From Kalymmatonema hyalinum WJT4-NPBG1 (lineage in GTDB: Bacteria > Cyanobacteriota > Cyanobacteriia > Cyanobacteriales > Nostocaceae), in contig JAHHIB010000014.1 in assembly GCA_019359075.1 (NCBI GenBank), positions 40,287 through 104,286 on the forward strand: a DNA stretch of 64,000 nucleotides, read 5' to 3'. The notes under the pieces are model-generated. The model did not search any database. It was not told the origin of the DNA and saw nothing but the letters and a program-made list of their open reading frames with translations. Positions 26,374-33,602 of this stretch are shown here, one piece after another. A program made the position numbers and the translations under genes. The first letter of the stretch is position 1. Each line of letters starts with the position of its first letter.

Positions 26374-27987
26374 CTAGTGCCTCACATCCCCTTGCTCAAA
26401 CAACCGTTGCAAATCTTCAATAGCATATCGGTTAGCGAATTGCCCAAATGATTCATTGGGAGTAGCACGTTTTGCCATATAGATTTGCAGCATCCGTTCT
26501 AGCAATAGGGATAATTCTGCAAACGATACCAAACTGTAAACTTCTCGTCCAAATTTCTCATTGCTGTCACCATCACCCACGTAGATTTTATAACCTTCCA
26601 CCGTTTTCCCCTCCTGTTCAATACTGACACCAAGGAGGGCGATATCGCTTCTGCTGTGCTGGGCACAGGATTTTTCGCAACCTGTGAAGTGAATGTTAAG
26701 TGGTTGGTCGAGAGTTAGGCGATCTGCGCTTCTCCTGTCGCAGACGCTACGCGAACGCAGCAGCGCTGAGTGCAAAGCACCCCCTTCGGGTACGCTATCG
26801 CCCAGATATTCAGCTAGTGCCAAGGCGTGACCTTTGGTATCTGTTGCTGAAGACGCACATCCCGTATTGCCAGCGCAGGCGACTAAGGCGCTGCGAATGT
26901 TGGTTGCAGACCAATGCAATCCTAAGTTTTCGATTTGACTTTGTGCTTTAGGAATCCACTCATGGGGAATATCTGATATCAGCAGGTTTTGCCAAGGCGT
27001 CAGCCGAAGAGTACCACTGCCATATGTTTCCGCAATATCCGCTAAACCACGCATTTGCCAAGTTTCCAACCTACCAACGGGTAGCACAACACCAATGTAG
27101 GATAGCCCTTTCTGTCGTTGGGGATGGACACCTATGTGTTGGTATCTGTTTATGGTAGAGATGTTGTATGCAACGTCTTTACATCGGTGTTGCCTTATCT
27201 GGTCATCACCCCATATCGGATACACTCGCCGCAATCGATAGGGAAGATGATGCTCAACTTCTTGGAAAAATCTTTCAATGCCTAAGTCGTTCAAAACCTG
27301 CCAGAGACGCGGCTGGCGCGATTTGCGATGGGGAATTCTCTTCCCAATCCCTACTGCCAAATGCTGCAAATAGACTTTCGCCAACGCAGCCACGACTTCT
27401 AGACATTCCTCTGGTTTCAGGAGAATGCCTGTATCAATGAATGGTTCAACCTGCGATACACCTAAATTCAACTTAAGCTGGAAGTAGACGTTTGTACCAA
27501 CCATGACAGCGGTTAGGGCGATATCATTCAGGCGATCGCCTATCGACACACAACCACCCCCATCAAAAGCAACGCTAAATTTTGGTGAAAGTGGTGCTAG
27601 CTCTGCGTGAGTCGCAATATAATTGTCTAATTCGCGGATGAACGGTCGAGTATCAATTAATTCGTATGGGTCAATGCCTGCTGTAGGACTACCCATGATG
27701 TTTCGCAGATGGTCAACCTCTGGAAGACTTGAGGCTATGCCAATTTCCTGCAAGACTCTCAAAACATCAGCGGTCATTTCCTTGCGGATTTCACGGACTT
27801 GGAGGTTGGCGCGATTGGTAATATGAACATAGCCAGTTCCAAACTCGTCAGCTAAGTCAGCTATCACACGACACTGCTGGCTAGCGAGTATTCCTCCAGG
27901 TATGCGGATGCGAGATAATATACCGTCCCGCGCGGACGTTCCATAAAAAAGACCAGGACAACTAACAGAATGATACGGTAATGACAC
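26374..27987 (-). CDS. cobG: Precorrin-3B synthase (CobG), nitrite/sulfite reductase-like
   Basis: 537 residues from the preferred GTG start at 27987. The fold is a two-half nitrite/sulfite reductase type (RIPGGILASQQCRVIADLAD, VHITNRANLQVR, LTPWQNLLI). Fe-S/sirohaem cysteines lie in CAGNTGC and GCEKSC. I chose GTG 27987 because AAGGAG lies eight bases upstream; the longer frame from ATG 28062 would start inside the riboswitch. About 28 residues before DRLTLDQPLNIHFTG are repeat-encoded (see 26718-26802). CobG makes precorrin-3B using O2, whereas CbiD and CbiG nearby belong to the anaerobic-type route. Confidence 0.88.
   Translation of the reverse strand: MSLPYHSVSCPGLFYGTSARDGILSRIRIPGGILASQQCRVIADLADEFGTGYVHITNRANLQVREIRKEMTADVLRVLQEIGIASSLPEVDHLRNIMGSPTAGIDPYELIDTRPFIRELDNYIATHAELAPLSPKFSVAFDGGGCVSIGDRLNDIALTAVMVGTNVYFQLKLNLGVSQVEPFIDTGILLKPEECLEVVAALAKVYLQHLAVGIGKRIPHRKSRQPRLWQVLNDLGIERFFQEVEHHLPYRLRRVYPIWGDDQIRQHRCKDVAYNISTINRYQHIGVHPQRQKGLSYIGVVLPVGRLETWQMRGLADIAETYGSGTLRLTPWQNLLISDIPHEWIPKAQSQIENLGLHWSATNIRSALVACAGNTGCASSATDTKGHALALAEYLGDSVPEGGALHSALLRSRSVCDRRSADRLTLDQPLNIHFTGCEKSCAQHSRSDIALLGVSIEQEGKTVEGYKIYVGDGDSNEKFGREVYSLVSFAELSLLLERMLQIYMAKRATPNESFGQFANRYAIEDLQRLFEQGDVRH
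26718..26802. repeat. Palindromic repeat inserted in frame in cobG
   Basis: The segment starts GGCGATCTGCG and ends ACGCTATCGCCC, and contains GCAGACGCTACGCGAACGC, a word typical of dispersed cyanobacterial palindromes. Read on the minus strand it encodes GDSVPEGGALHSALLRSRSV and then CDRRSAD, between EYLG and RLTLDQP of the family sequence. It is about 85 bp and keeps the frame. Confidence 0.7.
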
Positions 27988-27995
27988 GCCTGCAA

Positions 27996-28001
27996 CTCCT
28001 T
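27996..28001 (-). promoter_or_regulatory. Ribosome-binding site that fixes the cobG start
   Basis: AAGGAG on the minus strand, eight bases before GTG 27987. Nearby CTGCTCC (upstream) and GGAGTTGCAG can pair, so the site may be masked in a hairpin next to the riboswitch. Confidence 0.7.
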
Positions 28002-28057
28002 CCCAGTGCGACGCAGGGAGCAGATAAGAACTGTGTCTGGAAGACACCCTTAGAGTT

Positions 28058-28190
28058 GGCATTCTGACTTACAAAGTCAAAAGTTATAACTTTAGACTTG
28101 ATTACAGCTGCGGCACAGTCCCGGAATTTCACCGGACTTTCCCCACTCCAAGTGTGTGTAGTTTAGCATGAGATAATAGCGGTTAAACAG
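28058..28190 (-). promoter_or_regulatory. Cobalamin riboswitch upstream of cobG
   Basis: On the minus strand the core reads GGGGAAAGTCCGGTGAAATT, then CCGGGACTGTGCCGCAGCTG and TAA (28101-28146). This is the conserved cobalamin aptamer pattern (GGTGAAA-TTCC, CTGT-CCGCA-CTGTAA). The 3' element AAGTCAGAATGCC near 28061-28073 fits the closing box. The aptamer lies 5' of the cobG-cobH-cobI-cobJ operon and would repress it when cobalamin is bound. The exact 5' limit is uncertain. Confidence 0.9.
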
Positions 28191-28222
28191 ACGGGAGTTA
28201 ACCTGGGTAAAACTAGAAAATT

Positions 28223-28396
28223 CTAAGCAATCTCTCCTCTTGCCCACTTTTCAATGAGATCGCTGATACTTTTGCAACCGCTCATCAGAACTCGTTCTTG
28301 TAAAAGTTTTTTGGCAGTAGGAGTTAAAGCAATGTTGATGTTGACTTTAACCTGATCATAGTCTTGTCCTTCTCCTCTAACTTTCTTCTTACCCAT
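28223..28396 (-). CDS. Small ribbon-helix-helix-like protein divergent from the TnpB-like gene
   Basis: 57 residues, starting MGKKKVRGEGQDYDQVKVNI. After a basic N-terminus comes a beta-strand (YDQVKVNINIALT) and two helices (PTAKKLLQERVLMSG, SISDLIEKWARGEI), the plan of a short RHH DNA-binding protein. The order of strand then TP-start helix then SxSDLIE helix is typical of that fold. It is transcribed away from the TnpB-like gene, 68 bases apart, with a 24-bp palindrome between. A repressor or accessory role for the TnpB-like gene is inferred. Confidence 0.65.
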   Translation of the reverse strand: MGKKKVRGEGQDYDQVKVNINIALTPTAKKLLQERVLMSGCKSISDLIEKWARGEIA

Positions 28397-28402
28397 AAAA
28401 AA

Positions 28403-28426
28403 TTTAGATATAGCGCCATGTCTAAA
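28403..28426. promoter_or_regulatory. Candidate operator between the RHH-like and TnpB-like genes
   Basis: TTTAGATATAGCGCCATG followed by TCTAAA is a 24-bp imperfect palindrome with 20 of 24 positions symmetric. It sits 7 bases from the RHH-like start and 38 from the TnpB-like start, overlapping where both promoters must be. It is a likely site for the RHH-like protein. Confidence 0.55.
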
Positions 28427-28464
28427 TAGATGTTATATTTAGTTCGTAGGAAACCGCAAACCTT

Positions 28465-29907
28465 ATGTCCAAGAACAAGAAACAGCGCCAAACTGAATAC
28501 ATGTATACTCAGGTTGTACCTGTTGCTTCTTGCTCCGACGAAGCGCAGGTTAACGAGATTATGCGCTTGTGTGGTACTCCTAGAGCCTTGACTTACAACA
28601 AGCTTGGTTCGTTGCAGGGATGGGGACTGGATTGGAAAAAAGCAGATCCAATAGTCCGCAGTATTTTAAAACCTACAGATATTGGGCTTCCTGGGAAACT
28701 GTGGGAATGGTCGGTAAACGACACAATGAAAGCCATCTTGGCACAGCAGGAAGCGGCTAAAACCTTTTTAATTCGTGAGATTTACCACAAAACCAAAGAT
28801 GATTTGGAGCGCAAACGGTTAATACATTTACTCAATACTAACCCCACAGGTGATAACTGGTTACATCGCTCCTTTAGAAAACAGTACCTGAAAGGTCATA
28901 CTTTTGTCAGGAATCAGGTTGTTTATCAAGGTGCTGGGTATTCATGTAAACGATTAACCAGAAACACGCTAACGTTAAAAGTTGCAGCGTTGACCAGGGG
29001 GAAACGCATCGCTCTAAAACTGCGGTGTCGTCATATCATTAAAGGTCAAATTCGACTGATACGCAACGAACAAGGCACTCTGGAGGTTCATTGCACGTGT
29101 GTCAAAACGTTAGTGTTGCCCCAAGGGAAGCCAAATCGAAAGTTAGGCATTGATAAGGGCTACACTGAAGCATTTTACACCTCTGATAATACAAAGATTG
29201 CGGATGGGGTGGGGGCGATGATGAGCGCCAAGACTAAGCGCATTGCCAACACCAACCGCAACCGCTACAGAATACGTGCCTTCGCTGAAAGCGCACAGGC
29301 GCATGACCCGCAAAAAGCGGCAAGGATTTTAGAGAACAATCTGGGTTACAAAGTTAAATCTCGCAAGTTACAGCGAGAAAAGGCGACTATACAGAATTTC
29401 ATTCGTAGAGACTTAAGACGAAATATCACCGCACCTGTCGAAATCTTCTGCGAAGACCTCACTCAACCCCTGCGCGGTAAACAGCAAGCCAAAAGCATCA
29501 ACGGCAAGCTTAACCAATGGATGAAGGGGGAGTTGCAAGCTTCAATTGAGAAAATCTCATTGGAGACAGGGAGTACCGTGTCAGTGGTAAACCCTGCTTA
29601 CACGTCGCAAGTAGATGCTGCAACCGGGACGCTTTTAGGTCAACGGAAGGGGGATTGCTTTATCCGCTATACGGGGGACGTGGTTCAATCTGACTACAAC
29701 GCTGCAATTAACACTTGTAATCGCGGTACAGATGACGAAATCACTAGGTACATGAAATCTGGTGAAGTGTTAGCGGTGTTGATGGATCGTACCGTCCGGT
29801 ATTTGCACTCAATCGGGACGTCAGTGCAGACAGCGTTAGCCCTTGGGTGGTTATTACCCAAGTTTAAGACCATCGCTGTGAAATGTGAGAGCAAATATCA
29901 CCTCTAG
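28465..29907 (+). CDS. TnpB-like RuvC-fold protein lacking the zinc finger
   Basis: 480 residues. The RuvC triad is in place: Asp230 in GIDKGY, Glu330 in FCEDLTQP and Asp410 in QSDYNAAIN. The four-Cys zinc finger that TnpB carries before the last motif is gone: the stretch reads YTSQVDAATG and then FIRYTGDVVQSDYNAA, with none of the CxxC pairs. The N-terminal 200 residues are a long wedge/REC-like region starting MSKNKKQRQTEYMYTQVV. No TnpA gene is adjacent. A guide RNA may cover the 3' end and the following 190 bases, but that cannot be shown here. It may be a transposon nuclease or a domesticated regulator. Confidence 0.8.
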   Translation: MSKNKKQRQTEYMYTQVVPVASCSDEAQVNEIMRLCGTPRALTYNKLGSLQGWGLDWKKADPIVRSILKPTDIGLPGKLWEWSVNDTMKAILAQQEAAKTFLIREIYHKTKDDLERKRLIHLLNTNPTGDNWLHRSFRKQYLKGHTFVRNQVVYQGAGYSCKRLTRNTLTLKVAALTRGKRIALKLRCRHIIKGQIRLIRNEQGTLEVHCTCVKTLVLPQGKPNRKLGIDKGYTEAFYTSDNTKIADGVGAMMSAKTKRIANTNRNRYRIRAFAESAQAHDPQKAARILENNLGYKVKSRKLQREKATIQNFIRRDLRRNITAPVEIFCEDLTQPLRGKQQAKSINGKLNQWMKGELQASIEKISLETGSTVSVVNPAYTSQVDAATGTLLGQRKGDCFIRYTGDVVQSDYNAAINTCNRGTDDEITRYMKSGEVLAVLMDRTVRYLHSIGTSVQTALALGWLLPKFKTIAVKCESKYHL

Positions 29908-30097
29908 GGGTAGGAGGTACGCTTAAGCTCTAGCTTGGGAGACTCAAGCCCATTGTCGCCAACGTGCTACAGCCACGACCAAGCTAGATGATAGCAGCAA
30001 TTAAAGACACTTCTGTTGCACTTTGCCTAGATTTGCAGAGACTTAGTTTACCCCTTACCTCTTTTTGGCAAATCTTCTTAATTCCATCGGTCGCTAA

Positions 30098-31303
30098 ATG
30101 CACAAATGGTTATCAGTCGTCGGTATTGGTGAGGATGGGCTATCGGGATTGAGTGCGATCGCCCGTTCTCTTGTTGAGCGTGCAGAAGCGATCGTCGGGG
30201 GAAAACGCCATCTCGCCATGCTACCATCAGACGATCCGCGCGAGAAACTTATCTGGACTTCCCCCATCAGTGATTCGATAGAAGAAATTCTCCGTCGCCG
30301 GGATCAGTCTGTCTGCGTATTGGCAAGTGGTGACCCCATGTGCTTTGGTATCGGTGTCACCCTCACCCGCAAGATTCCGATTTCTGAGATGACTATCATC
30401 CCCGCACCGTCATCCTTCAGTCTCGCTTGTGCCAGACTGGGATGGTCACTCACTGAAGTCGAGACATTAAGCTTAAACGGTCGTCCCCCTGCTGTCATTC
30501 AAGCTACTATCTACCCGAAAGCGCGTTTATTAATATTAAGTGAAGGGAAGGAAACCCCGGCAATTGTCGCTGATATCTTGACAAAGCGCGGTTTTAGTGA
30601 TAGCAAAATTACAGTTTTGGAACACATGGGCGGTTCTCAGGAACGAATTATCGAAGGCACAGCCGCGTCATGGACGACAACAGAACTTGCTGATTTAAAC
30701 ACCATCGCTGTAGAGTGTATTGCTGATGCTGGAGTCGTGCCGTTACCTCGGCTTGCAGGATTGCCGGATGACGCTTATCACCATGATGGACAGCTCACCA
30801 AGCGTGAAGTGCGGGCAATAACACTCTCCGCTTTGGCTCCCACACCGGGACAGTTGTTGTGGGATGTGGGTGCTGGGTGTGGTTCCATTGGTATTGAGTG
30901 GATGCGGAGCCATCCCCGATGTCGGGCGATCGCCATTGAGCAAAACTCCACCCGACTACAATATATTGCTGATAACGCCGCCGCCCTTGGTACACCTTAT
31001 TTACAAATTGTTGCAGGCAAAGCTCCCGCTGCACTGAAAGACTTGCCTCAACCAGACGCCATTTTTGTTGGTGGTGGTGCGACGACAGAAGGTTTATTTG
31101 AGGTGTGTTGGGAAGCTTTGCGTCCGGGTGGGCGTTTTGTTGCCAATGCAGTTACCGTTGAAAGCGAACAGAAGCTGTTGCAATGGCACAATCAAGTGGG
31201 CGGGGAGTTGATTCGTGTTGCAGTTCAACGGGCTGCTCCTATTGGCGGGTTTTTGGGATGGAAGCCGATGGTGCCGGTGACGCAGTGGGTGGTGGTGAAG
31301 TAG
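30098..31303 (+). CDS. cobL: Precorrin-6Y C5,15-methyltransferase (CbiE-CbiT fusion)
   Basis: 401 residues. The N-terminal CbiE part (about 1-200) has VVGIGEDGLSGL and VLASGDPMCFGIG. The C-terminal CbiT part (about 225-400) has the Rossmann SAM site WDVGAGCGSIGIEW, then AIEQNSTR and FVGGGATTEGL. It methylates C5 and C15 and decarboxylates the C12 acetate chain. It points away from the cobG operon and is split from it by the TnpB-like locus, so its promoter is separate. Confidence 0.92.
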   Translation: MHKWLSVVGIGEDGLSGLSAIARSLVERAEAIVGGKRHLAMLPSDDPREKLIWTSPISDSIEEILRRRDQSVCVLASGDPMCFGIGVTLTRKIPISEMTIIPAPSSFSLACARLGWSLTEVETLSLNGRPPAVIQATIYPKARLLILSEGKETPAIVADILTKRGFSDSKITVLEHMGGSQERIIEGTAASWTTTELADLNTIAVECIADAGVVPLPRLAGLPDDAYHHDGQLTKREVRAITLSALAPTPGQLLWDVGAGCGSIGIEWMRSHPRCRAIAIEQNSTRLQYIADNAAALGTPYLQIVAGKAPAALKDLPQPDAIFVGGGATTEGLFEVCWEALRPGGRFVANAVTVESEQKLLQWHNQVGGELIRVAVQRAAPIGGFLGWKPMVPVTQWVVVK

Positions 31304-31564
31304 TTGGAAGGAAATATCCTTTCGAGTTATTTGTCAGGTGGACAGTGCTTGATGTAGAAAAATACTATATGTCATCCAGAGATCTACTGAAATTTTCAGT
31401 CTATCTTTCCTGATCAGGGATCTGTTGATCTGTAGCCAAGGGATGCTTTAAACTTCGGCTGTGTCTCATATGTGACCTGCCACTGATAAGCTTTGCCGTA
31501 AGACCACTTTGTCTGTCAGAACACTAAAGTAGATATCTGAGGATGTACATAAACATTAAAGCCA

Positions 31565-32485
31565 ATGCTATATCAGATAATAGTCAAAGTTGAGTCTGAA
31601 GCAATTTACCACCAACCATATAAATTAGAGGTTGATAACTTTATCCTCGGAGTAATGGTCAGCCCAGATAAGGTGGTAGAGGAGCTAAGCATTGCTTTAA
31701 GGGTAAAGAATTATCAGGATTTTTTACCCCAGGTTAGTTCAGATATAGAAAGCCAGATTACTCGGATAGATATGCGAGATTCGCCGCTGTGTTTTTTACT
31801 CGTTGATCTCGCGCAACATATTGAAGCTCTTGGTAGCTTTTGGTTTGGAATTAAAAAGATCTATTGGGAGAGCCCAAAAAGAGCTTGGATAGCTGAATCA
31901 TTTGAGGAGCAGGAGGCTCTTGAATTTTCAACGCATGAGTTTCAGGAAGAGTCTCATGAAAATAAATGCTACAGAGAAATGTCTCCAAAAATGCTAGCAT
32001 CTCTGGTACAGAGTCGTCTCCTTCACCAACATTTAGTTTTGCCAATGTCCTTCTATCGAGAAGGATGTAATGACTTTAGCTCTGGTAGATACACAAGTTC
32101 CTTTATCAACTTCTACTTTTATCTAGATGACTTATACGGACAAGGCAAAACAAAAAACAAAGAAGTAGAGAAATTCTTTAAATCTTCAGAGCACGTCAGG
32201 AAAGCTGTGGAGCAAACTATACACCTTTATCAAGATGTAGGGGATTCGGAAAATTTGGATCAATTAAAAAAGTTCCTTGACATGGAAAAGTGTGAGTTTA
32301 GTGTCGATGGAATAATCGAGCTGATAGTACAGGTGCGTGGTAATTTATCACACTTTTCTCAAAAAAGCTCCAAGAAAAAAGGGCATCCTCTTAATCAAAG
32401 GGAGTTCAGAAGCATGGCGCATCTTATAAACTCAATTTGCGCGTACACATTTATAGAACTTACTACTGGTGAGATGCCAAAGTAG
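31565..32485 (+). CDS. HEPN-type protein of unknown function
   Basis: 306 residues. The C-terminal 130 residues are helical and contain RGNLSH (Arg258 to His263), which fits the Rx4-6H motif of HEPN ribonucleases. It is preceded by a helix (IIELIVQV) and followed by a last helix (FRSMAHLINSICAYTFIELT). The N-terminal half is alpha/beta with several Trp and acidic residues and no family I recognise. It stands alone between cobL and toxin-antitoxin remnants, with no partner nucleotidyltransferase beside it. A defence or stress RNase role is an inference. Confidence 0.6.
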   Translation: MLYQIIVKVESEAIYHQPYKLEVDNFILGVMVSPDKVVEELSIALRVKNYQDFLPQVSSDIESQITRIDMRDSPLCFLLVDLAQHIEALGSFWFGIKKIYWESPKRAWIAESFEEQEALEFSTHEFQEESHENKCYREMSPKMLASLVQSRLLHQHLVLPMSFYREGCNDFSSGRYTSSFINFYFYLDDLYGQGKTKNKEVEKFFKSSEHVRKAVEQTIHLYQDVGDSENLDQLKKFLDMEKCEFSVDGIIELIVQVRGNLSHFSQKSSKKKGHPLNQREFRSMAHLINSICAYTFIELTTGEMPK

Positions 32486-32619
32486 TTTGTACATTCTGAT
32501 GGTGTTTGGCTGTATTAGAATAAGCGGTTTAACACTGCGCTAGACTGGACGGATGCAAGCAGCTGGTGAGCAAAGCTGTTAAACTGCCAGGTTGTCTATC
32601 GGATGGTCCTTTAACGTTA

Positions 32620-32901
32620 TTAGTAGAGCGATCGCAATGCACCCACTTCCCGTTTGGCTTCCTCGCGTCGTTCCGCCATCAACTCATCTGCCAGACTTAT
32701 CCCTTTCGGCAGTTGCGAAAACCGAGCCTTCAGGCGCTGTTTAATCGCCTCCTGCTTTTCCAAAATCAGCTGCCCCTCTTCAGAACGAGCGACTAGTGTA
32801 TCTCCCTCCTCAAAACCTAACAGCCGTCGCAGAGCCGCAGGAATTACCAAACGCCCTTGCCGACCCAGATGGACTTCAACATATTTAGATGATTCGACCA
32901 T
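32620..32901 (-). CDS. AbrB/MazE-type antitoxin, orphan
   Basis: 93 residues. The N-terminus is a swapped-hairpin AbrB DNA-binding domain (VEVHLGRQGRLVIPAALRRL, GFEEGDTLVARSEEGQLIL). The C-terminal helix (QRLKARFSQLPKG...ERREEAKREV) is the toxin-binding type. No PIN-domain or other toxin gene follows in the next 300 bases, so it is an orphan. A perfect palindrome 30 bases upstream is a likely operator. Confidence 0.75.
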   Translation of the reverse strand: MVESSKYVEVHLGRQGRLVIPAALRRLLGFEEGDTLVARSEEGQLILEKQEAIKQRLKARFSQLPKGISLADELMAERREEAKREVGALRSLY

Positions 32902-32931
32902 AGATCCACTTTTTATGCCACGTTACATTGA

Positions 32932-32964
32932 CTATTGCCACAAAAACGTACTTTGTGGCAATAG
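32932..32964. promoter_or_regulatory. Perfect palindrome upstream of the AbrB-type gene
   Basis: CTATTGCCACAAA (32932-32944) and TTTGTGGCAATAG (32952-32964) are exact reverse complements around seven bases. It lies 31-63 bases before the antitoxin start, as expected for autoregulation. Confidence 0.6.
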
Positions 32965-33099
32965 CCAGTTATACTCACTCGCTAGTAGGGTCAGGGCGAT
33001 GGCGCTTTGCGCCCGCTTCGCCATGGGCAAAGCCCCGCCTTCGGCGATGCATCTAAAAGATGTAGATAATACCTAAAATCCTTATCCAGCACTAGTCTT

Positions 33100-33324
33100 A
33101 TGCATGCAACAAGCTATATCGAATTCAGTGCAGAAGAGCTAAATGCAGCACGTCCGCTTTTGCTTGATAAAGTTGTCGAGTATTTTTTGGCGAAGCAAGG
33201 TATTGAAGTTTTATTTGTTCAAGGTTCCGTAGCATCAGATTCAACAGATGAGTTTTCAAATATTGACTTTCGGGTTGTAGTTCAAGCAGAGTCAGTGGAT
33301 GGTGGTGAAGCCAAGGGAGAATAA
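33100..33324 (+). pseudogene. Nucleotidyltransferase, N-terminal fragment
   Basis: 74 residues. FVQGSVASDSTDEFSNIDFR matches the GSxAxGxxDxxSDID loop of small nucleotidyltransferases of the MNT or aminoglycoside adenylyltransferase kind. The reading frame stops at 33324, soon after the active-site strand, and the rest of the domain is not found in the next 280 bases. It is probably a remnant. Confidence 0.55.
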
Positions 33325-33602
33325 AGCATAGAAGAGGGCAAGCACTTTATGTCATCCGATATATGTGAGCGAGCCGCAGTAACGATTAACTTAAGCATTA
33401 GGAAAATGCAAAGAACGTCCTGGTGTACGCCAAAGGGAACCCATGAAAGACCTTTGACTTACTTTTTGATGGCGCTCATGTACAGCCTCACTGCCTGCCC
33501 TCTTCAGTCTTCAGAAGTCTGAATAGGCTCGCCATGCTGTTGTGCTGCCGTCTTCAGGCAGAAGTCTAAACTCGGAAATTAACCTGTATTAGGAAGTGGG
33601 CG

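Noticed and set aside
28062..28064. ATG 28062 as the cobG start
   Set aside because: It falls inside the riboswitch closing element; GTG 27987 has the ribosome site and agrees with the family N-terminus.
28465..29907. Cas12k or another type V CRISPR effector, or a CRISPR-associated transposon
   Set aside because: No CRISPR repeats, no tnsB, tnsC or tniQ genes, and the size and motif layout fit the TnpB family better.
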